Part shown: in pieces, positions 1 through 8,861 of the stretch
Layout of the letters: every line of letters begins with the position of its first letter
Position numbering within the stretch: the stretch's first letter is position 1
DNA from: Gemmatimonadaceae bacterium
Lineage (GTDB): Bacteria > Gemmatimonadota > Gemmatimonadetes > Gemmatimonadales > Gemmatimonadaceae
DNA: 36,498 bases
Assembly: GCA_014377535.1 (NCBI GenBank)
Contig: JACMPK010000184.1
Coordinates: 1-36,498, forward strand
Direction: 5' to 3'
Notes under the pieces: model-generated
Told to the model about the DNA's origin: nothing
Seen by the model: only the letters and a program-made list of their open reading frames with translations
Databases searched by the model: none
Made by a program: the position numbers and the translations under genes

Positions 1-108
1 GACCATGATGGCCGTACCCGTGCTGGGGATCAGCACGACGACCCCGAAGCCGAGGATCGCGAGCGCGATCATCACCTCGAGCAGCGTGAAGCCTCCTCGC
101 GCCCTCAT
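1..108 (-). CDS. Type II secretion minor pseudopilin, J-like (partial)
   Basis: Only the first 36 codons are in the window; the gene runs off the left edge. The visible N-terminus is a class III (prepilin) signal: a short basic leader MRARGG, then FTLLE and a hydrophobic stretch of about 20 residues. Cleavage by the prepilin peptidase would fall between Gly6 and Phe7, leaving the conserved Glu at mature position +5. Such proteins form the short periplasmic pseudopilus that drives substrates through the type II secretin, or prime a type IV pilus. The ATG at 106-108 overlaps the stop of the preceding pseudopilin in an ATGA arrangement, so the two are probably translationally coupled. The J assignment rests on gene order H-I-J only. 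Confidence 0.75.
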   Translation of the reverse strand, partial: MRARGGFTLLEVMIALAILGFGVVVLIPSTGTAIMV

Positions 109-425
109 GGCGCGGCCACCAGTCGATGCAGCACCACGCGCGCCGCGCCGGACGACGGCTCGACGTCGACCGAGACCACGATCTCACGCAGCCCGTTCGC
201 CCATGGACGCACGTCGACCCGGCAGGCGCGCCCGTCAACCGTGTCGAGCGACGCCGCCGTCGTGATCACCGCGCGTTCCATCGTGAGTTCCGCTGCCGCC
301 ACCGCGCGCGACCAGGTCGCCGTATCGCGTGTGGCGACACTGGCGCGCTGGAACAGCCCCAGGCAGCCGACGGCCGCAAGGCCGAGGATCACGAGGGCGA
401 CGATCGATTCGAGAAGTGTCATCTG
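105..425 (-). CDS. Type II secretion minor pseudopilin, I-like
   Basis: 106-residue protein with the pseudopilin N-terminus: MTLLESIVAL followed by a hydrophobic helix and a short globular tail with one Cys in a turn (GRAC). The start was chosen at the ATG 423-425, which has a GGAA about 4 nt upstream and lies 10 nt after the stop of the upstream pseudopilin. With this start Met1 sits where the mature N-methylated residue would be and Glu5 is already in the +5 register, so there is no leader. A longer start at 488 would overlap the upstream gene by 53 nt and put Gln, not Gly, at the -1 position. Its stop overlaps the next gene (ATGA). It probably acts with its neighbours at the pseudopilus tip. 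Confidence 0.7.
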   Translation of the reverse strand, partial: QMTLLESIVALVILGLAAVGCLGLFQRASVATRDTATWSRAVAAAELTMERAVITTAASLDTVDGRACRVDVRPWANGLREIVVSVDVEPSSGAARVVLHRLVAAP

Positions 426-435
426 TTCCCATGGA

Positions 436-834
436 TCAGCGCGCCGGACGGCAGCGTGCAGGATCCCACGGAGGTGTGCCGACAACAACAGGACCCTCGG
501 GCATGCAGAGCCCGAGCGCGGAGATCACCACCGATCGCGCCACACCGGAACCGGATGCCTGGTCGCCTGTCCCGGAAAGCAAAATCACTCCGGCAGTGTC
601 GGCAGTTGCGGCGACCGACCAAGCGCCTGTTTCGCTGACCGTCATCCGGACCGATTGACCACGCCGCACGGCCACCGCTCGCGCGCGCTCGAGTGAGGTG
701 CCCGCCGTGTCGCGCACGGCAAACCTAATGGACGGCACGATCAGGGCTGCGGCCATGCCCAGCAGCACGAGCACCACCAGCAGCTCGAGCAGCGTGACGC
801 CGGACCGGCACCTGGGCGCGAAGTGCAATGCCAT
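436..834 (-). CDS. Type II secretion minor pseudopilin, H-like
   Basis: 132-residue protein with a clear prepilin signal: leader MALHFAPRCRSG, cleavage expected between Gly12 and Val13, then VTLLELLVVLVLLG with Glu at mature +5 and a transmembrane helix of about 20 residues. The C-terminal part is a small soluble domain ending in a cysteine-containing loop, the layout of GspH/FimT proteins. The ATG at 832-834 was preferred over one at 901-903 because it gives a normal-length leader and leaves the upstream gap for the divergent gene at 923. First of three pseudopilins in one minus-strand run. Whether the system is type II secretion or type IV pili cannot be told from this fragment. Confidence 0.75.
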   Translation of the reverse strand: MALHFAPRCRSGVTLLELLVVLVLLGMAAALIVPSIRFAVRDTAGTSLERARAVAVRRGQSVRMTVSETGAWSVAATADTAGVILLSGTGDQASGSGVARSVVISALGLCMPEGPVVVGTPPWDPARCRPAR

Positions 835-922
835 GAAATGCGGACGATCCGCCAGCGTCGCCGTCTCACGTTCGTGAGGCGCACTGGCGAAACCCGGCTC
901 CATCGGTGAGCGTATCTGCACC

Positions 923-1657
923 ATGCCGCAATCAACTGCCCCAGACGTCCAGCTGCCCGCTGTTCCGGTGCCGCCGGCTCCCGCCACACCCGGCGAAGCG
1001 ATTGCGACGCAAGGCTCGCGCTTACCGACGGCACCGATCCCGGCGGAACAGGCCATCTTCCTCCGATCGCGGCGTGATGCGCTGAGCCGGCAGCTGGAGT
1101 CGGTGCAGGGTCGCCGCGACGAGGTGGCCGAGCAGCTCCGAAGCGACGAGACGCAGGCTGCCGAGCGTCCAGGCTTGCAGGATCGCTTGGGTGTACTGGA
1201 CGAGCGTCTGGTGCGGATCGAGAAGGACATTGCGGCGACTTCGGAGCAGCTGGCCAATGCGCCCGCAGGCCGGCAGGAGTACGCCGGTGTCAGCGGTCGC
1301 AATCAAAATGGCCGCTTCTCAAACGTGAATGGGAACCTGGTCACGCTCGTCGGCTTCGCGCTGCTGCTGCCATTCGCGATTCAGCTCGCCCGGCGCACGT
1401 TCGCTCCGAACCGGGGGCCGACGCGCAATCAGCTGGCAGAGACCGCGGCCTTGAGCGAGCGCATTCACCAGATGGAGAGCGCGGTGGATGCCGTCGCGCT
1501 GGAGGTGGAGCGCATCGGCGAGGGACAGCGCTTCCTGACGCAGGCGATGAGCGCGACGATCTCGCGCCCCGGGGGCACCAATGGCATTGCGGGTTCGGGG
1601 GCTACAGCGCTCGAGGCCGTTTCGGTGCGCGCACACGACGGCGTACAGCAACGCTGA
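923..1657 (+). CDS. Coiled-coil protein with one membrane helix, function unknown
   Basis: 244 residues, no recognisable family. The N-terminal 45 residues are rich in Pro and Ala. Residues about 45-112 form a charged heptad-like coil rich in Arg, Glu, Leu and Gln. A hydrophobic segment at about 138-156 (LVTLVGFALLLPFAI) looks like a single membrane helix, and a second possible coil follows at about 168-205. The tail from about 210 is Gly/Ser/Ala-rich and probably disordered. The start has a GGTGAG 12 nt upstream. It is transcribed away from the pseudopilins across an 88-nt gap. It may be a membrane-anchored scaffold or spacer; no enzymatic motif is visible. Confidence 0.6.
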   Translation: MPQSTAPDVQLPAVPVPPAPATPGEAIATQGSRLPTAPIPAEQAIFLRSRRDALSRQLESVQGRRDEVAEQLRSDETQAAERPGLQDRLGVLDERLVRIEKDIAATSEQLANAPAGRQEYAGVSGRNQNGRFSNVNGNLVTLVGFALLLPFAIQLARRTFAPNRGPTRNQLAETAALSERIHQMESAVDAVALEVERIGEGQRFLTQAMSATISRPGGTNGIAGSGATALEAVSVRAHDGVQQR

Positions 1658-1821
1658 GCGACGCACGCCGTCGGCTGCGCTGCGGGTGCACGCGAGGTTT
1701 GACGACGCTGACAGCAGCTGAAGCCAGCCGACGTCACCGCTCTCTTTCAGGGCGCCTGCGTCAAGTAACCCGCCCGCAGGCGTTCGGCGCCAACTCGGCC
1801 GCGTGCATAGACTGTCGATAA

Positions 1822-3330
1822 ATGACACCCGAGCCCGCGTCTCCCCGCTCCGCCGCCAGACCGGGCCTTGCCCGTGGAATGGGCCTCATCGCCCTGACGG
1901 CCACCGGCATTGCCTCGATGGTCGGCGCCGGCATCAACGTCGTGCCGTTCATGATCCAGCGGAACGTGCCCGGCATTGGCGCGTGGGTGCTGCCGGCGTT
2001 TTTGTTCGCCGCGGTGCCCGCCTTCTTCGCCGGACTCGCCTACGCGATCCTCGCGTCCGCGATGCCACGGGCAGGCGGAAGCTATGTCTACGCAAGCCGC
2101 GCGCTGAACCCGTACCTGGGCTTCATCGCGAGCTTCTCGCAGTGGTTTGCGCTCTGCGTGGCGATCGGTGTCGTGTCGTACATGCTGGTGCCTTTCCTGC
2201 GCGATGTGGCCATCGCCGCATCGTGGACCGACACCGCAGCGATGCTGCAGACGGGGGTCGTGCGCCTCGCCATCCCGTTGTCGGTGCTCTGGCTGTTCGC
2301 GCTCGTGAACGTGCTCGGCATCAAGTCGTACGAACGCATCCTGGTGCCGCTGCTTGGGCTGACGTTCGTACTTGGTGGCATCGCGATCGTGGCCGGGTTC
2401 ATGTTCGACCACGCCGATTTCGCACAGGCCGTGCTTGCGAAGGAAGGCCGCGCGATGACGCTGAGAGAGTCTGCGCCGATGACACTGCGCATCTTCTTCA
2501 CCGCCGCCACTGTGCTCTTCAGCGGATTCATCGGCTTCGACTCCATCGCGCAGGCGGGCGGTGAGGCGACGAATCCCAATCGCACGCTGCCACTCGCGAT
2601 CGGGCTGGCCGTGGTCGGCGTCAGCATTTACTACATGCTGTTCACCGCGGCCGTCTATCACGCGGTGCCATGGCAGTATGTCGCCGCGCAATCGGCGGTG
2701 CGTGATGTGACCGCACCCGGACTGCTGGGCTACCTGCTGCCCACGGGCTGGACCGTGGCCATCGTCGCCGGCGGTGCGGTGGCGCTCGCGAAGGATGTGC
2801 CGGCGATGCTGCTCGCCGTGTCACGCCTGATGTTCGCGTGGGCCGCGGACGGAATCTTCCCGCGCCACGTCGCCACGTTGCATGCGCGTTTCCGTACGCC
2901 GCATGTGGCCATTGTACTGAGCGCGACCATGGCGACGATCTCGATCCTGGGCAGCCATCTGGCTGGCGACATCTTCCTTGGCATCGACATCCTCGTGACG
3001 GCGATGCTGGTGAACTACATCCTGATGTGTGTCTCGGTGCTCACACTGCCGCGACGCAATCCGGTCATCGCGCAGGACGTACGCGTGCTGCCGAATCGCC
3101 TCGCGCAGGTGATCGTGACAAGCATCGGCGTCGCGATACTCGGTGCATTTCTCGCGGTGCACACATGGAAAGACCTGTCCGCGCCCGTCGCGGCCTGGTA
3201 CTTCCGCTCCACACCCGTCTGGCTGCTCGTCATGGCACTCGCGACGGTGATCTACATTCGCGAAGTGTCCGCGATGCGTCGCCGCGGCGTGAACGTGAAG
3301 GCCATATTCGCCACCCTGCCACCTGAATGA
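1822..3330 (+). CDS. APC-superfamily amino-acid permease
   Basis: 502-residue polytopic membrane protein. The N-terminal region GLIALTATGIASMVGAGI matches the first helix of APC transporters, where the GxG motif binds the amino-acid backbone, and PRAGGSYVYASRALNP is the usual loop before helix 3. About 12 hydrophobic segments can be counted across the protein. The length is normal for the family. It probably imports amino acids or amines by cation symport or exchange across the inner membrane; the substrate cannot be read from the sequence. The reductase-Rid fusion begins 7 nt after its stop, so the two almost certainly share a transcript and may act on the same substrate. Confidence 0.88.
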   Translation: MTPEPASPRSAARPGLARGMGLIALTATGIASMVGAGINVVPFMIQRNVPGIGAWVLPAFLFAAVPAFFAGLAYAILASAMPRAGGSYVYASRALNPYLGFIASFSQWFALCVAIGVVSYMLVPFLRDVAIAASWTDTAAMLQTGVVRLAIPLSVLWLFALVNVLGIKSYERILVPLLGLTFVLGGIAIVAGFMFDHADFAQAVLAKEGRAMTLRESAPMTLRIFFTAATVLFSGFIGFDSIAQAGGEATNPNRTLPLAIGLAVVGVSIYYMLFTAAVYHAVPWQYVAAQSAVRDVTAPGLLGYLLPTGWTVAIVAGGAVALAKDVPAMLLAVSRLMFAWAADGIFPRHVATLHARFRTPHVAIVLSATMATISILGSHLAGDIFLGIDILVTAMLVNYILMCVSVLTLPRRNPVIAQDVRVLPNRLAQVIVTSIGVAILGAFLAVHTWKDLSAPVAAWYFRSTPVWLLVMALATVIYIREVSAMRRRGVNVKAIFATLPPE

Positions 3331-3337
3331 CCGCCGC

Positions 3338-4795
3338 ATGACTGCACCCGTCGAACGCATCGCGCTCGCGCCCGACCTCACGATCTCGCGAGTGGTCACC
3401 GGTCTCTGGCAGATTGCGGACATGGAGCGCGACGGCCGCGTGCTGGACCTGGACGTGACTGCCGCGGCAATGGCGCCATACGCCGACGCAGGCTTCACCA
3501 CGTTCGACATGGCGGATCACTACGGTTCGGCCGAACTGATCGCCGGTCGATTCCGCGCGGCGCATCCGGAATTCCCGGTGCAGCTGTTCACGAAATGGGT
3601 GCCGAAGCCCGGCCCGGTGTCGCTGCGTGATGTGCGCGAGGCAGTGGAGCGCGCCGTGGACCGGCTGCGCGGCAGGCCGATCGACCTGATGCAGTTCCAC
3701 GCCTGGACCTTCGCCGACGCGCACTGGCTCGATGCGCTCGGCCACCTGGCCGCACTGCGCAGCGAAGGGCTGATCCGGCACCTCGGCGTCACCAACTTCG
3801 ATGCCGCACACCTGCGCATCGCCGTCGCCAGCGGCATTCCGGTGATCACCAACCAGGTGTCCTTCTCGCTGATCGACCAACGCGCGGCACATGGCCTGTC
3901 TGCCGTGTGCCTGCAATACGGCGTGAAGCTGCTGGCGTACGGCACCGTGGCGGGCGGGCTGCTCACGGAACGCTGGCAGGCACGCCCCGAGCCGCCAACG
4001 GACGACAGCCGCACCTGGTCGGTGATGAAGTATTCGCGCTTCATGCAGGCGGCCGGCGGCTGGAACGCGTTGCAGCGTGTGCTGAACGTGACGGCGACGA
4101 TCGCAACGAAGCATGGTGTGTCGATGGCGAACGTCGCCTGCCGTCACATCCTCGACATGCCGGCCGTGGGCGGCGTGATCATTGGCGCGCGACTGGGCGA
4201 GCGCGCGCACATTGCCGACAACGCACGCATCGCCACGCTCCGCTTCGACGACGACGATCGACGTGTGCTGGCCGACGTGCTGGCGACACTCACGCCGATT
4301 CCAAACGACTGCGGTGACGAGTATCGCAAGCCACCGTACCTCACGGCCTCGGGTGACCTCAGTCATCACGTCGCGGCATTTCCTGCGCCGTATGCCGTGC
4401 ACCGCGTCAGCGACACGCGTTCGTACTGCCTCAGCGGCACGAGCTGGGAGCCACTGGCCGGCTACAGTCGCGCCGTGCGCACAGGGAACACCATTCGCGT
4501 CTCGGGCACCACGGCGACGCACGGCGCCACCCGCATTGGTGCCGACGACGCCGCGGCGCAGACGCATTTCGTGATCGACAAGCTGGAGGGCGCAATCATC
4601 TCGCTTGGCGGTCGGCTCGAGGACGTGGTCCGTACCCGCGTGTTCGTGAACGACATTGCGCAGTGGGAGCCCATCGCCCGTGCGCATGGCGAACGCTTCG
4701 GGCACATCCTGCCGGCGAACACCATGGTGCAGGCGACGCTGATCGGCGAAGGCTATCTCGTGGAGATCGAGGCGGACGCGGAGCTGCAGTCCTGA
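3338..4795 (+). CDS. Aldo/keto reductase fused to a Rid (YjgF/YER057c/UK114) domain
   Basis: 485 residues in two domains. Residues about 15-325 are an aldo/keto reductase barrel with the full catalytic tetrad Asp57, Tyr62 (DHYGSAE), Lys86 (LFTKW) and His121 (MQFHAW), so NADPH-dependent carbonyl reduction or the reverse is expected. Residues about 365-485 form a Rid-family domain (IRVSGTTATHG, VVRTRVFVND, VQATLIGEGYLVEIEADA). At the place where RidA has its catalytic arginine (PARS-type motif) this protein has PANT, with Asn461, so enamine/imine hydrolysis by the classical mechanism is doubtful. Coupled to the permease upstream. A role in amino-acid or amine turnover is inference. Convergent with selO. 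Confidence 0.88.
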   Translation: MTAPVERIALAPDLTISRVVTGLWQIADMERDGRVLDLDVTAAAMAPYADAGFTTFDMADHYGSAELIAGRFRAAHPEFPVQLFTKWVPKPGPVSLRDVREAVERAVDRLRGRPIDLMQFHAWTFADAHWLDALGHLAALRSEGLIRHLGVTNFDAAHLRIAVASGIPVITNQVSFSLIDQRAAHGLSAVCLQYGVKLLAYGTVAGGLLTERWQARPEPPTDDSRTWSVMKYSRFMQAAGGWNALQRVLNVTATIATKHGVSMANVACRHILDMPAVGGVIIGARLGERAHIADNARIATLRFDDDDRRVLADVLATLTPIPNDCGDEYRKPPYLTASGDLSHHVAAFPAPYAVHRVSDTRSYCLSGTSWEPLAGYSRAVRTGNTIRVSGTTATHGATRIGADDAAAQTHFVIDKLEGAIISLGGRLEDVVRTRVFVNDIAQWEPIARAHGERFGHILPANTMVQATLIGEGYLVEIEADAELQS

Positions 4796-4904
4796 GCGGC
4801 TGACGAGAAAACGTCCGTGCACGATGGTACGAATGCGCCACCCCGCGTGTCACCCTCGATGCATTCGATGTTCGCTCGACGCTGACCCCCTGCGCGTCAG
4901 TCCG

Positions 4905-6476
4905 TCACGAACTGCAGGACAGCATCGAGCACCCCGCCTTGTGACGCGCCCACTCCGGACGCCGCGCGGCAAACTCGGCATGTGCGGGCTGCTCGTCGTA
5001 CGGTCGGCGCAGCACCGTCAACAGCGTGTGGATCATTGACGGATCGCCGGACTCTGCCAGCTCGATGGCCTGCTGTGCGAGGTAGTTCCGGAACACGAAG
5101 CGCGGGTTCACCGCATGCATGCGTGCGCGCCGCGCGGCATGCGCATCGTGCGTCGGCAGGCTCGCATGCCAGGTCTGAACGAACAAATCAATGCGCGCAC
5201 GATGCGACTCGAACTGAACGTCGTCGTAGCTCACGTCACCGAGCAGCGTCGCCGGTGAGCCATCAGGCAGCATGTCGGGCAGGTCGCCAAGTGCGCGGAA
5301 GAAGCGCGTGTGATCCAGCTGGCATTCCTGAAGCAATGCGTATCCTTCTTCAATGATCGCCTGCGCCGCGTCCGTGTTTTCCTCGAAGCCGAACTTGGCG
5401 CAGGTCATGCGCGCAAACTCGTCCCGATACCGCTCGACGTAACGGTCCAGTCCTGACTGCAGCGCGTCATTCGTCGGGAACAGTGGCGCGATCGCGTTCG
5501 CCAGTTGCACCAGGTTCCACTGGGCCACGGCGGGCTGCTGGCCGTAGCGATACCGTCGACCGCCGGCGTCGGTGGTGTTCGGCGTCCACTCGGGATCGTA
5601 CTCGTCCAGCCAGCCATACGGGCCGTAATCAATCGTGAGGCCGAGGATGGACATGTTGTCGGTGTTCATCACGCCGTGCACGAAACCGACGCGCATCCAG
5701 TGCACGATCATCACCGCGGTGCGTTCGCAGACCTCGCGGAACCACGCCGCGCGCCGCGCATCGACGTCGTCATGCGCGAGCTGCGGAAAGTCACGTGCGA
5801 TAGTGAAGTCCACGAGCTGCCGAAGCAGGTCGAGGTCACCGCGCGACGTCAGGATCTCGAAATTGCCGAACCGGATGAACGAGGGCGCCACGCGGCAGAC
5901 GACAGCGCCGGGTTCGAGGTGCGCATTGCCATCATAGAACATGTCGCGCATCACGCCCTCGCCGGTCGTCACGAGCGACAATGCGCGTGTGGTGGGCACG
6001 CCGAGGTGATGCATGGCCTCGCTGCACAGGAACTCGCGGATCGACGAGCGGAGCACCGCGCGGCCGTCGGCGGTGCGCGAGAATGGCGTCGGCCCGGCAC
6101 CCTTCAACTGCAATTCCAGGCGCTCGCCGGCGTCATTCACGACCTCGCCCAGGCTGATTGCGCGTCCGTCCCCGAGCTGGCCGGCCCAGTTGCCGAACTG
6201 GTGGCCGCCGTAACAGGCGGCATACGGCACCATGCCGTCGATCAGCTGGTTGCCGCCGACGACGGCAGCGAAATCGGGCGACGCAATGTCGGACTCGGTG
6301 AAGCCAAGCTGTGCCGCGACCTCTGGCGAATGCGCCAGCAGTTGCGGCGCGGCAACCGGCGTCGGGAACGCCGGAGTCCAGCAGGCGTGCAGCACCTGAC
6401 GGCGGCGCGGCGAGCGGTCTGTATCACCAGGCAGCTCGCGAATGAATCGATTGTCGAACCTGAGGCGTGACTCCAT
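4905..6476 (-). CDS. selO: Protein adenylyltransferase SelO (YdiU/UPF0061 pseudokinase)
   Basis: 523 residues, the normal SelO length. SelO has a kinase fold with inverted ATP orientation and transfers AMP to Ser, Thr or Tyr of target proteins, with a known role in redox stress. Visible signatures: [13 protein letters not shown] (about 99-111), [13 protein letters not shown] with Lys125, [21 protein letters not shown], and [20 protein letters not shown] carrying the proposed base Asp273, Asn274 and Mg-binding Asp283 with the correct 10-residue spacing. The protein ends MLSCSS, so the C-terminal position occupied by selenocysteine in animals is Cys here. It faces the reductase fusion (109-nt gap) and diverges from the amylase gene. 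Confidence 0.95.
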   Translation of the reverse strand: MESRLRFDNRFIRELPGDTDRSPRRRQVLHACWTPAFPTPVAAPQLLAHSPEVAAQLGFTESDIASPDFAAVVGGNQLIDGMVPYAACYGGHQFGNWAGQLGDGRAISLGEVVNDAGERLELQLKGAGPTPFSRTADGRAVLRSSIREFLCSEAMHHLGVPTTRALSLVTTGEGVMRDMFYDGNAHLEPGAVVCRVAPSFIRFGNFEILTSRGDLDLLRQLVDFTIARDFPQLAHDDVDARRAAWFREVCERTAVMIVHWMRVGFVHGVMNTDNMSILGLTIDYGPYGWLDEYDPEWTPNTTDAGGRRYRYGQQPAVAQWNLVQLANAIAPLFPTNDALQSGLDRYVERYRDEFARMTCAKFGFEENTDAAQAIIEEGYALLQECQLDHTRFFRALGDLPDMLPDGSPATLLGDVSYDDVQFESHRARIDLFVQTWHASLPTHDAHAARRARMHAVNPRFVFRNYLAQQAIELAESGDPSMIHTLLTVLRRPYDEQPAHAEFAARRPEWARHKAGCSMLSCSS

Positions 6477-6652
6477 TCCGGAAAGCTATCGGCACCGGAA
6501 CTGCCACTGCGCAAAAAACGTCGGCGTGCGTGCGAGGGCAGGTGCGTCCGTACCGTCGCGATTCGCGCTGAACACGTGTCCGGTACCACGACGCCGGCCG
6601 GTGGCCAGCGCATGCCGCTTGACGGTCACCGCGCAGCCGGTGTTCGTACAGC

Positions 6653-8293
6653 ATGCTTTCACTCAAGACTGGCGCAGCGCTCGCTGCCCTTGCCCTGCTC
6701 GTTGCCTGCGGCGGCGGATCCGAAGCGGTCCCACCAATCACGACCCCGGTAATTCCGCCCACCACCCCGCCGGTGCTGGGCCGGACCTACGTCAGCAGCG
6801 GACGCGCCGCCGCCGGCGATGTCTTCGTGCACATGTTCGAGTGGCGATGGACCGACATCGCCAGGGAATGCGAGGCGGTCCTGGGGCCCCGAGGGTACAA
6901 GGGTATCCAGATCTCGCCGCCATCCGAACACGCGATCGTGCGAAGCGCCGGCGAGTTCTTTCCATGGTGGCAGCGCTACCAGACGGTCAGCTACAAGCTG
7001 GATCAGTCGCGTTCCGGCAGTGCGGCCGAGTTGGCGAGCATGGTATCGCGCTGCAAGGCGGTCGGGGTGGATGTGTACGCAGACGTGGTCATCAATCACA
7101 TGACCGCCGGCAGCGGCACCGGCAGTGCCGGCACGGTCTACACGAAGTACAACTATCCGTCCGTGCCCTACACGTCACTCGACTTCCACACACCATGCGG
7201 CATCAATTCGTACGCTGATGCACGGCAGGTGCAGAACTGCGAGCTCGTTGGCCTCTCCGACCTCGCGACGGAGTCGGACACGGTGCGCGGCCGTATTGCA
7301 CGGTACCTGATCTCGCTGCACGAGCTGGGCATTGCCGGCTTCCGCGTCGACGCGGCCAAGCATGTGCCGCCCGCCGACCTCGAAGCCATCATGACGCGGG
7401 TGAACAACGCTGCAGCGAGCGCGGGGCGGCCGAAGCCGTATGTGTTCCTCGAGGTCATCGCCGGCAATGGCGAGGCCGTCACGCCGGAGCAGTACTTCGG
7501 CATCGGATTCGCCTCGGCTGGCGCAACGGACATCAGCGATTTCGCCTACGGCAACAGGATCTCCGACGCCTTCCTCGGTCGCGGCGGCGCCACGCTCTGG
7601 TCGGCGTTGCAGGCATTCACGTCCGGCGAGATGCTGCCATCTGACAAGGGCGTCGTGTTCATCGACAACCACGACACACAGCGCGGCGGCGCGCTCTACT
7701 ACGCCGACTCCACGTATGAACTTGCCGCGGTGATGATGTTTGCGCATTCGCAGGGCTATCCAAGCCTGATGTCGAGTTACGGCTTCGACCGGAGCGCGCA
7801 GCAGACCCGCGATGCGGGACCCGCCTCCGACGCGGCGGGCAACACGATCCCCATCTACAATCCGGATGGCAGCAGCAGGTGCACGACCAGCATCGGCACG
7901 CCGCAGGTGGGGCAGTGGATCTGCGAGCACCGTCGTCCGGCAATCGCGAACATGGTGGCATTCCGGAAGGCGGCGGCGGGCACGCCGACATCGACCTGCG
8001 GCCGCGCCGACTGGCGCATCGACGACGACCCGAATCGCGTGGCCTTCTGCCGCGACGGCGCGGGATTCCTGGCCATGAGCCTGAGCGCGACGGCCGGTAC
8101 GACGACCTTGCCCACCCGATTGCCACCGGGGAACTACTGCAACGTGGCCCGCTTCAACTTCACCGCCGCAACCGGTGGTACGCCCGCCGCCTGCACGGGT
8201 GCCGCGGTTGTCGTCGCGGCCGACGGATCGGCAAGCATCGCGCTCACGCGGCGCAGCGCGGTCGCCTTGCACACGCGAGCACGGCTGAACTGA
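6653..8293 (+). CDS. Secreted alpha-amylase lipoprotein (GH13)
   Basis: 546 residues. The N-terminus is a lipoprotein signal with lipobox LVAC (Cys19), then a Pro/Thr-rich linker to about residue 42. The catalytic barrel follows with the GH13 regions: DVVINH (144-149), GFRVDAAKH with nucleophile Asp233, VFLEVI with acid/base Glu267, and FIDNHD with Asp341. A beta-rich C-terminal domain (about 455-540) resembles the amylase C domain. It should cleave internal alpha-1,4 bonds of starch or glycogen at the cell surface. The start lacks a clear Shine-Dalgarno site but gives an excellent signal peptide. No sugar transporter or regulator is adjacent, so it looks monocistronic. Confidence 0.93.
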   Translation: MLSLKTGAALAALALLVACGGGSEAVPPITTPVIPPTTPPVLGRTYVSSGRAAAGDVFVHMFEWRWTDIARECEAVLGPRGYKGIQISPPSEHAIVRSAGEFFPWWQRYQTVSYKLDQSRSGSAAELASMVSRCKAVGVDVYADVVINHMTAGSGTGSAGTVYTKYNYPSVPYTSLDFHTPCGINSYADARQVQNCELVGLSDLATESDTVRGRIARYLISLHELGIAGFRVDAAKHVPPADLEAIMTRVNNAAASAGRPKPYVFLEVIAGNGEAVTPEQYFGIGFASAGATDISDFAYGNRISDAFLGRGGATLWSALQAFTSGEMLPSDKGVVFIDNHDTQRGGALYYADSTYELAAVMMFAHSQGYPSLMSSYGFDRSAQQTRDAGPASDAAGNTIPIYNPDGSSRCTTSIGTPQVGQWICEHRRPAIANMVAFRKAAAGTPTSTCGRADWRIDDDPNRVAFCRDGAGFLAMSLSATAGTTTLPTRLPPGNYCNVARFNFTAATGGTPAACTGAAVVVAADGSASIALTRRSAVALHTRARLN

Positions 8294-8306
8294 TCGGGCG
8301 CATCAG

Positions 8307-8332
8307 CCACGCGGACCTCACGGATCGCGTGG
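8307..8332. terminator. Weak hairpin between convergent genes
   Basis: A 7-bp stem, CCACGCG pairing with CGCGTGG across a 12-nt loop, lies in the 51-nt gap between the amylase stop and the Nudix stop. There is no T-run on either side, so it is only a candidate terminator chosen by position. Confidence 0.3.
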
Positions 8333-8344
8333 TGCCGGACTGGA

Positions 8345-8770
8345 TCAGGTCACATCGGTTGCGCCGCGCGGCACGAACGACTGCGCATGCAGCGACGCAA
8401 GCGGTGTGAAGAGTGGTGTCGGCATTTCGTGCCACTCGAACCATGCCCAGCCGCCACACTTCGCGGGCTCCAGGTTCTGCGGCTCGCCGGTCACGCCGAG
8501 CGCCTCGACGAAGAGCGTGACGTAGTGCTTTGCCGCATCGGGAAAGTGATCGACCGTGAACGGCGCCTGACGGATCGACGTGAGCTCGAGTCCCGTCTCC
8601 TCGCGCAACTCGCGACGCGCGCACTCTTCCACCGACTCACCGAATTCCAGGTTGCCGCCCGGCAGTGCCCAGGTGCCCGCGCCATGGCTGCCCAGCCGTT
8701 CGCCGAGCAGCACGCGGCCTGCGCGGCTGACGATCACGCCGACTCCGACTCGTGTGCGTGCTGCAGTCAT
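8345..8770 (-). CDS. NUDT15/MTH2-like Nudix hydrolase
   Basis: 141 residues from the ATG at 8768-8770; an upstream in-frame ATG at 8854 would add 28 residues unlike the family and nearly reach the preceding gene. The Nudix box is intact at about residues 39-61 (GNLEFGE, seven residues, RELREETG). The surrounding motifs LLGERLGSHGAGTWALPGG and EPQNLEPAKCGGWAWFEWHEMP are characteristic of the NUDT15/MTH2 branch, which hydrolyses (deoxy)nucleoside triphosphates, including oxidised or modified ones, to monophosphate and pyrophosphate. Cytoplasmic, no signal. Last gene of the minus-strand run, 91 nt after the M20 peptidase, so it may be read through from it. Confidence 0.9.
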   Translation of the reverse strand: MTAARTRVGVGVIVSRAGRVLLGERLGSHGAGTWALPGGNLEFGESVEECARRELREETGLELTSIRQAPFTVDHFPDAAKHYVTLFVEALGVTGEPQNLEPAKCGGWAWFEWHEMPTPLFTPLASLHAQSFVPRGATDVT

Positions 8771-8861
8771 CGGTGGCAGACTCCCAAGTGCGTGCGTGAC
8801 CGATGCATCGCGAACCGTGCCTCGATCACCACGCCCGCCCGACCGTGGTTGCACTCGTCGC

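Noticed and set aside
3230-4822. A 530-codon minus-strand frame
   Set aside because: Antisense to the reductase-Rid fusion, which is clearly coding; no motif in the shadow.
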